Numbered from the stretch's first letter, positions 26,096 to 38,881 are shown. The stretch is 64,000 bases of DNA from Selaginella tamariscina (GCA_003024785.1 PUQB01000806.1:1-64000), one strand, 5' to 3'. The notes: generated from the sequence alone by a model not told the origin. Numbers and translations are program-made.

Positions 26096-27911
26096 GCACC
26101 ACACTTAACTTAACTTAAGTGGGCTTAAGTAAGAGAAAATGGATTCATACTCGCCCTTAAGTTGAGTAACCACTTACTTTTTTTAAGGGTTTGACCACTA
26201 AGGGCAATGCTTTCGCAATTTTCCCTTAACTTAACTTAATTTAAGGGAATAGTGAAAATTTGCAAAGAAAATTTAAGGGAGGTGCGGGGGTCTCTTAGCC
26301 ACCCTTAACGACTCACGAGGCTCGCCACCTTTTTCGCCATCTTCTTTAAAATAAAATAAAAATAAAATTTACATGCGTAATGTGCATTTTTTTTATGTAA
26401 ATATATATTTATATTTTATTTTTATTTTAACATATATAATTAAAATAAAAATAATAATATGAATTTCTCATTATTCTTAGTATATTCTTAGTATATTCTA
26501 AGTATATTCTCCTTCTGCCCTAATTGCTATAGGTTTCTGCGCATCTCTGTAGGTTTCTGCACATCTCTGTAGATTTCTGCACATCGGGAGAGGAAGAGAA
26601 GAATTCAGGAGAAATTAAGAGAGAATGGCAGAAGAACAAGCAGATTACGTAATTACGTAATCAGCTTTGTGTCTGAGTTTTTGAATAAACTACAAGTGTG
26701 GCACGGTTGGGTTGTCTGTTCATGAGATTCTGTGCATATCTCTTACATACGTATGACGTAGTAACGGTTTGTGTTCTTCATTGTTAAGTACAAGGTTTAG
26801 AGCTTGTTGATCTAAATATTATACTACTTAATTTAAAATATATACTAGCTTATTATTATTTGTGTTGTGTGTATTTTCACAAGATTTTTTATATTTAAAA
26901 ATTAACTTATATTATTATAATTTATAGCATCTATGTTCCAGTCCAGAGGAACGAGTAATGTAATGATTCTACTAAATATACATTAAGTATTCTAAGGTAT
27001 ATATTGAACTATATATGAATTCTGACTTGGATGTATATATGCATGTATGTAAATATTATGTTTATGGTTAGCTTTTTGATTAATTTAAATTAAAAGATTG
27101 ATTGATCTGCATTCTAAAAGTATATTATTTCCCTCAAATATTATTGTTATTCTTAATTATTTTAAAATTAAATATGAAGCATTGATTTGAAATAAATTTA
27201 ACATCTTTTAATATATTTATAACTATTCAGCTAACTCAGGAATATTTTTCATGAAGTTTTTACTTGTTTAAACATATCTAAAAATATAAAATTTAATTAT
27301 CTATATAATGTACCCATATACAATATATATATAAGTATATAATTTCATCTCACCATATTTTTTATTTTTTATAATAAGTAAAATTACTTTAAATGTTAAT
27401 AAAAATTAAGGATGCACATATTATTTAAATAATAAATATTATAAATATATTTTAAAGTGGTTAAATATTTATTACAAATTGAAAATAAATTTTTATTGCA
27501 AATTGAAAATTATTTAAAAATATTTATTATAACTTGACATAATAAGTTATATAAATGTAGATATGTTAAGTTCATTAAAAATAATTAAGTTAATAATCTT
27601 AACTTAAATGTAATATAAAGTATATTATATTAAGGAATATTCGAATTCATGGCCCTTAATATTTTTACTTAAGTATCTATGTGAATCCATTGCCCTTAAC
27701 ACAATCCCTTAATTTAAGTAAAAAGGTTAAGGGTTGATGAGTGCGAATCAATTGCCCTTAACAAATTCCCTTAATTTAAGTTAAGGGTTGGTACGAATCC
27801 AAAACCCTTAACTTCTCTTTTTAAAGGAGAGTTGGTGCGAATCAAATGCACCCTTAACCTTTACTTAACTTATGCATGTTAAGTTAAGTTAAGTGTGGTG
27901 CGAAACGACCC
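26096..27911. mobile_element. Non-autonomous PIF/Harbinger-like TIR element
   Basis: Terminal inverted repeats of 33 bp match perfectly: GGGTCGTTTCGCACCACACT... at 26096-26128, with its reverse complement at 27879-27911. TTA lies on both sides (26093-26095 and 27912-27914), the 3-bp target duplication typical of PIF/Harbinger and Tourist-type elements. Subterminal zones are dense in TTAAGTTAAG. There is no transposase ORF. The interior holds a GC-richer insert (26500-26640) with a small ATGGCAGAAGAACAAGC that could be a captured host fragment. At about 1.8 kb it is long for a MITE. Superfamily assignment is from ends and target site only. Confidence 0.85.
26531..26588 (+). repeat. 20-bp tandem repeat, three units
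   Basis: taggtttctgcgcatctctg occurs three times with small changes (26531, 26551, 26571) inside the TIR element. Confidence 0.85.
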
Positions 27912-27914
27912 TTA

Positions 27915-29200
27915 TTTATGTGTTTCTTGGAGAACAAATAATAAAATAACCTGTTCTTTAAATCTCCTCCTCTTGGAAATAAATGCAATAGTTTGTCATC
28001 TGTCAAACATTTAACATAAATAAACTCTTTATCACTAAAGTTCTTAATTAAAAGCCATAAATGTTACACTTTAACTCTTGACTTCTCCAAGAAACCTTCT
28101 CTAATTCTTATTAGATTTTTCTTTTTAACTTGCATAGCTATTATGGTGACAATGGTTATTAAGTTGCAAACTCGCAAGAAAGATTATTTATTAAATTTTG
28201 AATGTGCACACTTCACTAGTTTTACATGCAATCATGTGTTTTTTGTTATAAACAAAATTGTAATAGGTGTCTACCAACCCATAACCATATGAAATCTTGT
28301 ATTAATAGTAGTAAATCCGAAACTTAACTTTATAAAAAGAATACTTAAATATGTTTTATATAAAGCCTTTTTCCACTTAAATTTTTTCTTTGTAATTGTT
28401 AATTTTAAGTTCATACCCTAGACTTCATTAACACCAATGTCAATGGCACTACTTAACACTTTGGCTACTATGTATTGAATTTTCATGAACCCTAAACCCT
28501 AAACCTCCTTTCTCATATGATTCTTGTTTTGCTGTAAGTGTTAAATTAAAATGCCTAAGAAATACCCATTTTCCTTTATAAAGCTTTGATAATTCATCAC
28601 ACTCAATTATATTCTCATTTTCATGTATCATGCCCATTTTAATTACAACGTGCATTTATATACGTGACATCCATTACAACCAAAAAAAAGTCTATCACTT
28701 CCTCGGATTCAAGGGAAACGACCGTAACTCCCCGGCTACAACGTATCCCTAATCCGTACAATACGGCATTTACAATGTACAAAGCCCTTGATCCATTTTA
28801 GATATCCATATGAAAACTTGGTTTTTCACTCTTAATCCATGCACGCAAATGCTCTATATGGATTTTTCAAAGTGAATTTCCTTAAACATATAATATTATT
28901 AGAATATTTTAAAATTTTAATGATTAAAGTAAAATTTGAGATTGGCCAAAAAATCTATAGCATGATATTAGGAAACTGTAATGTATGTATTATTAAAATA
29001 TTGATTATGCATCTTTAAATCTATGCCTTTACACACAAGCATTCTCATTTTCAAACATATTCACGTATATTTTGCTTGTTGCAGCATTATCTTATGCATT
29101 GCATATACACTATAAGGATATACTCAATAATAGTCTTATTTAAACGTATTCAGAATATTTTATGCTCAATTAAGCTCGAACATGTGTTCTATGCTCACAC
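27915..29200. other. Intergenic region, no gene
   Basis: AT-rich. It contains 2.5 plant-type telomere repeats (ccctaaaccctaaacc) near 28490-28505, a dispersed-repeat piece at 28613-28672 similar to 2381-2441, and a GC-richer patch of unknown nature at 28690-28800. From about 28870 it becomes homologous to the upstream regions of the other ERD7-like copies and carries an empty version of the retrotransposon target (ttgcttgttgcagcattatc). Confidence 0.45.
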
Positions 29201-29769
29201 ATACATGTTTATGCACACACACGTGTGTGTGTGTGTGTGTTTATGTGATGATTACCAAGTACTGGTATTATTAAAATTCATTAAACTCATGTTAACAAGT
29301 GCATTTTACATGTGTTTTAATATGGAAACAACGTTGAAGATTCGCATATACAAACGCCGGGAGGACAATAATAGTAATTGACAAAAGACCTAATCTTGTT
29401 ATCAAGTTTAATGCAAGGTTTGAAACAATCTTGCCAGGTGGCACTTTTATATCCGCACAGGTGGTCTAATCAGGCGGTGGCATGTCAATTGTAGGGCAGA
29501 GACACATAGTTCCAATCATCGAATGCCTTATTGTCGGACGAGACGAAAATATCTACGGCAGAATTAAAACAGCAAACCTGATTGATTTGTTTAATGTGAC
29601 AGGATTAACGGTAAACCAAATAATTATTGACACTTGCCAACAGTGAGGTGTCAAATATGTTAAATCGTTGTTCAATTCAAACACGTTGATATGTTATAAA
29701 AGCCTGAAAAGTCAGAATATACCTGAGAATCGTTATTATGCTACACGTAGGCGGCTGACCCGCCAGCAC

Positions 29770-29973
29770 ACAAGCATGTTGCCACGTGTCCTTCCTGGGC
29801 CCACGTGTTATAAAGAAGCCCGATGTGCCGTTCAAGTTGAGCAAAAGAGCTGCTGAATTAAATTATTTATACAAGGAATCTCTATTCTACTACATTCAGG
29901 TAAGTGCGTGTTTGTGTGAGTGTTCTATATGTTAGTTTCTCATATATGCATGTTTCAGATTGTGTTTCAATTA
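29770..29973 (+). promoter_or_regulatory. Promoter, 5'-UTR and UTR intron of ERD7-like copy 4
   Basis: GCCACGTGTC at 29781-29790 and CCACGTGTTA at 29801-29810 are ABRE/G-box elements, followed by TTATAAAGAAGCC and ATTATTTATACAAGG. The 5'-UTR intron is intact: CATTCAG|GTAAGTGCGTG...TTTCAG|ATTGTG (about 29900-29958). Confidence 0.65.
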
Positions 29974-30590
29974 ATGGGTGAATACAACCGCGGCGATCTC
30001 CATGGACATGAGCTCCTGAACTTCCCCAATGCACAGCTCTACCTCGTGGACGAGCAGGAAAGCATAGAATTGCAGCGCGGGGATTTCAAATTGGTGCTCA
30101 CGAAACAGCGTAATTCTTCACTGGCAGCACTGGTGGCTCTCGTCAAGGATGTAGAGTTCCCCGTAGGAAAGGACTGTCCCACTCTAAAGCTCGGTCAGGG
30201 CTGCTATGCGTTCTGTCTCCCTCACAACATTATCTACGGGCTTGTTCTCTCCTCTGATCTCCAGGATTCGTCTCTTCGTCAGCTCGATCTCTTTCTCACG
30301 AAGTACTGCAAGTTCGAGGATCACTGAAAGGCGCTATATGCAAGATGAAGCACATCGAGAGTGTAGACAGGAAGAACATGCGTGAGGAGTGTGTAGCTAG
30401 CGTGGATGCTTTTGCTAAGGTGGTAGAGTGACAGCGAACACAAGGATTCTAGCAAGAACGGCACAGCGTGGACGCTGAATCCACTCGGTTTGCACTTGCT
30501 GGTCGGGGCAGTAGCCGCCTCTACCGCGATCAATCTGGCCAGGAATTCCTCAAAGTCGTGTACAATGCGGACTTATGTGTGATCCACATC
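29974..30590 (+). pseudogene. ERD7-like gene, copy 4 (internal deletions)
   Basis: The ATG at 29974 opens a clean N-terminal domain of about 117 codons (MGEYNRGDLHGHELLNFP, LVDEQESIELQRGDF, VEFPVGKDCPTLKLGQG, KYCKFEDH). At 30324 the sequence jumps from GAGGATCAC directly to TGAAAGGCGCTATATGC. That loses the end of exon 1, the intron and the first third of exon 2, about 0.4 kb relative to copy 5, and puts a TGA right after FEDH. A second deletion of about 50 bp lies at 30424-30430 (GTAGAGTGACAGC). The remaining senescence-domain sequence (GLHLLVGAVAAS in the readable frame) ends near 30590. It could still make a truncated N-terminal-domain protein. Confidence 0.85.
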
Positions 30591-30599
30591 ATTCCATGT

Positions 30600-32350
30600 C
30601 AGCAATATATTGTCCATTGATCTATCGGCTAAATCGGGTTGAAAGTGACGCTTGATGTGCAAGGATCTATTTTGAGAAAGTTTGCTTTTACAAAGTGAAT
30701 ATATGTTTGCTTTAAACATAATTATTGACACACCTTTATGCCAATAGGGATTAATATGTTATAATTAGTTCAGAAAACTATATATACACTTTTTACACTT
30801 TTAAGTTATTGTTCTACCACATTAAGAATTAAATTTGAACACCAAAATAAATTTAATTTAATAAAAAGTCACATGTTAAATTATATATAATTTCTTTTTA
30901 TTCTTTAAATATTTTAAACAAAATAAGTATTCATAAATTTATAAGTACTTATATAAACATTTATCAAATTAATATCTTAAATAATATCTTTAAATTTACT
31001 TATGTACATAATCATTTCTCTTTTAGAACGTATTTAACACATTTACATTGTAGTAATTGTCAAAACATTAATTCAAAGGTTTAAAATTAATAAGAGAAAT
31101 AAATAAAAAACGTAATTTATCTTATAATAATAAAGAGACAAACTAAAAATAAAAAGATAAAAAATAATAAGGTTAAACATATAACTTTTAAAATCTCTTT
31201 ACTAAGTTTAGGTTTAACATTAATGAAAAATTTTGAAATATGTTAAAAATAAAAAATTAATTCTCAAGTTCATTCATTTTATAACCAAGTGAACCCATTA
31301 TAATTTTAAAATGATTTAAAAAACTTTAAAAGTCAAAATAGAAACTACCTTAAAGATTTATTATGGAATATATTTTATTTCTTGGATTTTAAGTGATTAT
31401 TAATTACTTTATAAAAATGATACATTTCATTTAATGTAACAAGACTTGTTTTAGTAATGTTTACGCAATGCGTTGAGAAGTTTTGATGAAAAAGAAAGTT
31501 GATTATAATTCATTTCTCGAAAGTAAAATTTATTATGCTACATAGATTATAAATGTATTAATTCTTAATTATTTTATTGAAATTATAACTTTATTAAAAT
31601 TTAAATATTTATTAAAATTTTGATTCGAGGAATGACACATAAGAAACAATCATTTACATTTGTTGTCATGTATGAACAACATTAAATTTTTTAGATCAAT
31701 CTTAATCACCTTTAAAATAGCTTAGTAACTTTTACTAGAAGATAACCCTTAATGATACTATTAATGCATATTCCTTACACATTAAGAAATCACCTTTATA
31801 ATTTTGATAGAATTAATTTATAGCTAACCCTTAAGAGTTCTAACAATCAAATTATATCATATAGTTAATACTTAGTGATCATTAAATTATATATTAATCA
31901 AGTATGGTGTCTCTTTTTTTAATGAATTTAGATTACTCAACTCTATAACATATTCATATTAATTATCTCCCCATGTTAATCAATGCCTTTGCACACATGC
32001 ATTCTCATGTTCAACATATTTAGGAAATCTTTTATATACAGGTTGTTTATATTATTTTCAATATGTATACATATGCTTTATTTATTGCCGGCTTGCATCA
32101 TTATCTTATTTGCATACATATATTGTACATGTTAGTACTATACAAAGGTTGCATATACTCACAAATCAAAATGTAAGTTTTAGTGGACACTAGGTTAATA
32201 TTACACATACCATCGGCTCCTAAGAGAATATGAACGTTAAAACATTTAATTAGGTTGTAAACATGTATATGTCAGGTATGAATTCCTAGTATACAAATAT
32301 ATACTCAATACTACTCTTACTTAAACGTATTAAGAATATCTTAATGCTAT
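30600..32350. other. AT-rich region between copies 4 and 5, no gene
   Basis: The first 150 bp match the 3' flanks of copies 1 and 2. The rest is AT-rich without coding signal. From about 31960 it becomes homologous to the upstream regions of copies 3 and 4, so it is the 5' end of the copy 5 duplication unit. Confidence 0.5.
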
Positions 32351-32619
32351 ATTAAGCTTGAACATGTAAGTTTTAAACATGTGTTCTATGCACGTACATA
32401 TAGCTGGTGTATACATACATATATCATATGTGTGTGTGTGTGAAGATTACCATCAAACTAGTACTGGTATAATGTAATTAAGATTCATTAACCTCATGTT
32501 AAGGTGACTACGTTTTACACGTTTTTGATATGGAAACAATCGCATATACAAACGAGTGTTAGAGAGGACTTAATCACGTAATCAAGTCTAATGCAAAGTT
32601 TGACCAATCTTGCCAGTTG

Positions 32620-33289
32620 GCACTTTTAAACCGACACACGTGGTCTTATCGTGCGGTGGCATGTCAATTGTACGGTATGGTATGGAGGAAGACACATAGT
32701 TCCAATCATTGAGTGCCTTGTTATGGAAAGTATCTAGAATCTATACAAGATAGGAAAATCGTTAAACGGCAGGGTTAAACCTGATTGATTTGTTTAATCC
32801 GACAGATTAAAAGCAAACCAAATAATTAGTGACACTTGCCAATAGTGAGGTGCCAAGTATGTTGATCGTTGTATGTGATAACTTTCAACACGTTGATGAA
32901 TTGTAGATAGAATTGGAAATAAAAATCTTGATTAAACCATATAGTGTCCAACTTTCCATACAATCTAAACCGTCAGAATATACCAGAATCAATACGTAGG
33001 GCGGCTGACACGTGTGTGTAAATATGACCCGCCAGCACACAGGCATACTGCCACGTGTCCTTTCTGGCCAACCGCGAGGAGCCATACATGGATCCATGTG
33101 TTATAAACAAGCACTATGTGTGTTGGAACCGTTCAATTTTTGTTCAAATAGAAGCTGTTGAATCGAATTATTTATACAGTGTAAGGGATCACAGGTTCTC
33201 TTATTCTACATTCAGGTACATAGCGTGCGTGTGTGTGCACCGTGCGTGTTCGATCTCATAGATGCATGTTTTAGATTGTGTTTCAATCA
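32620..33289 (+). promoter_or_regulatory. Promoter, 5'-UTR and UTR intron of ERD7-like copy 5
   Basis: GACACGTGTG at 33007-33016 and CCACGTGTCC at 33051-33060 are the ABRE-like elements. TTATAAACAAGC and ATTATTTATACAG follow. The 5'-UTR intron is 33216-33274 (GTACATAGCGTGCG...TTTTAG), and the ATG lies 16 bp after its acceptor. The same order of blocks is found upstream of all five copies. Confidence 0.65.
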
Positions 33290-34458
33290 ATGGGTGAATA
33301 CAATCACGGCGATCTTCAGGGACATGACATGGAGCTTTTGAGCTTCCCCAATGTGAAGCTCTACCTCGTGGACGAGCAGGAGAGCATGGAAATGCAGAGC
33401 GGAGATTTCAAATTGGTGCTCACAAAACAGCACGATTCTCCACTGGCGCACTGGTGGCTCTCGTCAAGGATGTAGAGTTCCCCGTAGGAAAGGACTGTCC
33501 CACTCTCAAGCTCGGTCAGGGCTGCTATACGTTCTGTCTCCCTCACAACATTGTCTACGGGCTTATTCTCTCTAACCTCCAGGATTCGTCTTTTCGTCAG
33601 CTCGATCTCTTTCTCATGAAGTACTGCAAGTTTGAGGATCATTCTTACGATATTGGAGGTAAGTTTCATATACAAAGTCCGTGTGCGTGTGTGTGTACTG
33701 GTTTTATCCACTGGAGATGTGAATGTGCTTTGTTTGTGGTTTCTTGTCAGTCCGCTCCACGAGAGATGGCGTTTCCCATTCTCCGCATGCCGACAGTGTC
33801 AGGAGTCTGACAATTGTTTGTGTTTGCAGCGTGGTATGCCGATGAATCGCCGGCTACCGACTACTGGAACGACGTAGCACGGACGGTGACGTCGGTGTGT
33901 GTGAAAATGGGATACAACACAGAGAGCTTGGGGAGCTCGGACAAGAAGAGGAGTTCACCGGTGAAGCTGGAGCACACGAGCCCGAGGATGATGAAGAGGG
34001 TGCAACAGGCACGGAGGCTATCGGCTATAGCCAAGCTGTTCTCGAGGGCGCTGATGAAAGGTGCGATATGTAAGATGAAGCATATCGAGAATGTAGACAG
34101 GAGGAACATGCGTGAGGAGTGTGTAGCTAGCGTGGATGCGTTTGCTAAGGTGGTAGATGCTGTGGAGTCTGCTGGTAGATCGATTACTGACTTCGTAGGG
34201 AGTGACAGCGAACACAAGGATTCTAGCAAGAACGGCACAGCGTGGACGCTGAACCGGCTCGGTTTGCACTTGCTGGTTGGTGCAGTAGCCGCTTCTACTG
34301 CAATAAACCTTGCCAGGAATTCGTCCAAGTCCGGATTGAACCGAGCAGGAGTTAAACAGTTGCCTCCGTTAGGTTCAACACCCTGCCAACCTCCAACCTC
34401 CTCAAAGTTTGCTCCTCGTCATGGGTTTCGTCCTGTTCAACCACCAAATATAAATTAA
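33290..34458 (+). CDS. ERD7-like senescence/dehydration-associated protein, copy 5 (best preserved)
   Basis: Exon 1 is 33290-33658 and exon 2 is 33830-34458, about 332 residues if one missing base is allowed. N-terminal domain: VKLYLVDEQESMEMQSGDFK, VEFPVGKDCPTLKLGQG, LDLFLMKYCKFEDHSYDIG. After the intron come YWNDVARTV and a full senescence domain: SPRMMKRVQQARRLSAIAKL, SVDAFAKVVDAVESAGRSI, NGTAWTLNRLGLHLLVGAVA, then a Pro-rich tail to TAA. Exon 2 is fully open. The only lesion is one base missing at about 33450 (CTGGCGCACTGG against CTGGCAGCACTGG in copies 1 and 4), which may be a sequencing error. Family members bind lipids and help remodel membranes under cold and drought. Likely the functional member of the cluster. 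Confidence 0.85.
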
Positions 34459-35854
34459 TTTTGTGAGATATATTATTACATGGTTTTGTACACTTGATAT
34501 ATCTATAGTTTCCGAACCTTGTGGAGATTACATACATATATTAACCTAATCTAATATATTAATATACACCAACCGTATTGCAACCCGAAATGTCTGGAAC
34601 TAATTCAATAAAGACGACACTTTAACCTAATTAGGGTTTAAAAAAAGGTAAAGGGTAAATTAGGGTAAACGATATTTTGACACATATATCTTCCGTACGA
34701 TTAAGATCTATAGATACATTATTTTGCATGGGAGGTTGACACGCACGACACGCACTGACGTTTCGTAAGGTGGCAAACGTTGTTCAGTCAATCGTACATT
34801 AGGCAAGTGTATAACGCTAACACCTGCCCTTCGTGCCACGTGGCAAAGAAATATTATTAATATACTTTAGGACACATAACATGGAATAAAGATATTAAAC
34901 GTTGTACTTTATGTTTGCTTAAGATTGGAATGTCTTTATTATTATTATAAGGTATTGTAAAACATTATGATATATCAAAACTGTAGGCCAATAGTGGGCT
35001 AACATCGTACTCCCATGTTCCAAGGTATCTTTTGATTTTATTGGCTAAATTATTGGCAATGTGTCCCACCTTTTGATTTTATTGGTTAAATTATCGGCAA
35101 TGTCGGCCCATCTTTCTGATTTTATTGGTTAAATTCTCGGCAATGTGTCCCACTTGGGAAAATTCAAATTTGAATTTGTTAAAAACGTAAGAAAAGTCAG
35201 GTATCATATCTGTACAGTAACCTATCAGGCATGGTGTGTGTGTGTGTGTGGGGGGGAGAGAGAGACAGAGTCAACCAATGACACACACAAACACACACAC
35301 ACACACACACGTTAAATTAAAATAATATAAACTGGAAATCAGCAGTTTTCAACATTGTTGAAAATTAAGCTTTATTTTAAAACGTAAAATTATTCATATT
35401 CAGAAGTATATTCCCTTGTTTTCCATGTAGTTAAACCACCATATTTTTATTGTATTTAATATTACAGCATACTCAGATTTTTATTCTTACAATTTACACA
35501 CTAAAACTTGTGTACCTGAACCATGTATTTATACGAATAAACCTGTTATAATAAAATAAGATTAGAAATAAAAATAATTAAAAAAGCCATATACATACAC
35601 TCTCACACAGGACATACATGTGTGTGTATATACATACGTGATACCTGCACTAGCTAGCAGCCATTGAACATGGTCTCCTCTTGTTAAGGTGTACTCATCT
35701 GTGAAATCCTACATCAGTTTGACACTTTACACACTCGCACGCACGCACGCCATGGACACACGTGTATACCTATGCCTATTTTATCACATTAGATAATATT
35801 TATTGATGGACTTACTGGTTTTAACTAGACATAAATCTAGTAAACACGCCTCCA
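34459..35854. other. Region between convergent ERD7-like copy 5 and CNX2
   Basis: No gene seen. It contains GCCACGTGGCA at about 34835, the 41-bp tandem repeat at 35030-35153, a compound (TG)n-G6-(AG)n microsatellite at 35232-35270, a (CA)n tract at about 35280-35310, and AT-rich DNA. Confidence 0.5.
35030..35153 (+). repeat. 41-bp tandem repeat, three units
   Basis: Units at 35030, 35071 and 35112: ttttgattttattggctaaa and variants, each with one ATTGG (inverted CCAAT) and a ggcaatgt word. Divergence between units is low. Confidence 0.9.
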
Positions 35855-36049
35855 TTAACCTCCAATATGCACCATTGGTCGGTTCTGTGTCTTTGCTAGC
35901 TCAAACATCCCTGCATGAGCTGCTTTTTTCTTCTTCACCTGAGAATATTCCACATTTAAAATGTACTATAAACGAATTTGTATATATACTTGTGTGGGCC
36001 AACATAATGACCAGCCAAAGAAGCATTCGCATAATTGTATTACACCAAG

Positions 36050-36087
<38 letters not shown>

Positions 36088-38881
36088 TTTGTGTATACAT
36101 ATGATACGCAATGGTGTATGTACACACATTATAAGCCAACTTACAGCTGCATTGATGATTTGTTCTAGATCTTCATCAGAAGCACCATTTCTGAGAGCAT
36201 CCCTGAGACTAACCTGTTAATTAATTGCTATTATCAACACAGGTGCACACACGCACGCACGCACACGTACCTCTGCAGTTCCAAATAGGCAAACCTTTAA
36301 ATTACCATCAGCCATTAACCTTAACCGGTTACAACCTCCACAGAAGTGATGTGTCATAGAAGTTATAAATGAAACACTTCCTTCAAAGCCCTCTATATAA
36401 AAGTTCTTCGCTGTCTCACTTGGATGATCATTTAAACGTTTCAAAGACGGAAAACGCTCAACCTGGCAAGAATAACGTGTGTGTGTGTGTGACAGAGAGA
36501 GAGAGAGCATATTGTTCATATAAGATAAAAAATATCACACACACACACACACACACACACACGTTACCAGTTGGGTAAGCATTTCACTGTAAGAGACCAG
36601 CTTCTTCGAGTTCCACACATTGCCATCAAACGGCATAAACTCGATAAACCGCACGTTTATCGGTCTAAACCTCGTGAGTTCTACAAAGTTAGCAAGTTCA
36701 TCATCGTTAACACCCCGCATTACTACACAGTTCACCTGCTTAAGGTTTTTAATACCATCTTAAACAAAAATAATAAACACACGCATACACGTGTGTGTGT
36801 GTGTGTGTTACATACCTTCACAGGATGGAATCCCATATCCAATGCTTTGTTGATGGACAGCAAAAACGGTCATGGCCTTTCCTTCTTGTAAGAAACTCAA
36901 ACTTCGGAGGTACTAATGTATCGAGGCTTATGTTAAGGTGGTTTAGCCCTGCTTCCTTAAGCTGTGGTAATTTACGTTCCAAAACCATGCCGTTTGTTGT
37001 CATGGCAAGTGTTTTAAGACCTCTTAAATCACTTAACCTTTAAAAATGAAGGTTGCAAGTAAATATATTTGTACTTCATCATACAATATGCATATAATGA
37101 CATACTCATATGCATACATACATGCAAAGATAAAAATATGGTATATTATGTGTGTGTGTGTGTGCATGGGTGCTTATACACATATAAACACACTTCCACA
37201 TATAAATAACATATTATAATAAAATTATTTGGTTATAAAGATATGTGTGCATATCCGTGTATATATAAAACGCACAGATACACAGATCTTCAATATGAAA
37301 CACACACACACACACACACAATGTTATATATCACATATATACTATATATCAATATACAGATATATAAAGATGCGTACATATACAGATACACAAACATGTG
37401 GATACACATTTATCTAATATACTGTCGCCCCACCACCCACCCCCCACACACACACACACACACACACACAGAGGGAGGGAGGGAGGGAGGGAGAGAGAGA
37501 GAGTACGTTCATGCATAAATTGAATACAGATATGTACTCATGTATATAGCTACAAGCATACACATTTGTGAATACAACCTCGATGTGTACTATTATATTG
37601 ATACACTATACACATGTACAGCTAATATAACTACACATAGTAAGTACATACATGCATTAATATACCTTGATTATACTATTATACGTAATATATATGAACT
37701 ACGTATAGATATGCATCTTATTCATATATATGGCACACACACACACACACACACATTTGTACAAATGCATGCATCGACACGAGGTATACATATACATGAT
37801 CGTTTTCAAGACATACGTATGGCGCACTTCCACACGCCCACACCCACCGACGCACCCATCTGTACACACAGTTATGTATATGCGTACCTTTGACAAATCT
37901 CGACAATATCTTGTCTAATGGTTGGTTCACCACCTGTGAGCCTTATTTTATCCACACCTCCATTAACAAAGAGTCTAGCCAAGTTCACAACCTCATCCTG
38001 TGTGAGTATATTCTGCTTTGGTGTAAGCTCCACGCCTTCTTCAGGCATACAATACTGGCATCGTAAGTTGCACCTCTCCGTTAACGAAATACGGAGATAC
38101 GTGTGTCTTCTACCGTATGAATCCACCAGCATCTCCGAGACTCTGTCTTCTTGTTCTTCTACTGTGCAAGGCTTTGTGTTGAATGCTCTAAAATGCTGGA
38201 TCCATGTTAGAAAAACAAAATAACAATAAATACATTAATATAGTTAAAGGAGCAATATAGCGTATATAATCACATATCCAAGCTTTATGTATGTATGTTG
38301 TATACACGCCATAACATCTCACCTGTAGCAGCGAACTTAAGCTCTTTGATCTCCTCGAGGCATCACAAAACCATGTTTTTCCCTGTATAGTGGAAAAGAA
38401 GCCCATCTATAGTCACATATAATAGACTATATATATGCATGTATAGACATGTAGATATCACGTAGCATGAATGTGAGTGTGTGTGTGTGTCCGCGCGCGC
38501 TAGGTCATTCTACAGTAGAAGACAAGCTCATTTTTTTTGATAAACTAAACAAAGGCAAAAATGTCACACATACACAAAGAAGGAAAAGCATTTTTACATT
38601 ATTTAAAGCTTAACACAACACACACACAACACACAAATGCATACTCGCTGTTATGTATTTACGTTCTTTATATACAAAACACAGGTATACATATACTCAC
38701 ATGCAAGTACATATATACACATAGACACACGCATATGTGTGTACATATATACATAACAACAACATACATATACATGTATTTATATGTATATATGTCTGTA
38801 TGCCATTATAACGTTTATTATGAGAGCAAATACACATGTACGAAAATGTGCGTATACAACATAGAAGACACACACACACAG

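Noticed and set aside
28488-28508. Telomere end or interstitial telomere array
   Set aside because: Only about 2.5 TTTAGGG units; CCCTAA-like words at 46.6-50 kb are part of a longer non-telomeric repeat.
36054-36083. Regularly spaced repeats as a CRISPR array
   Set aside because: The regular repeats in the window are simple microsatellites or tandem units without spacers, and the genome is eukaryotic.
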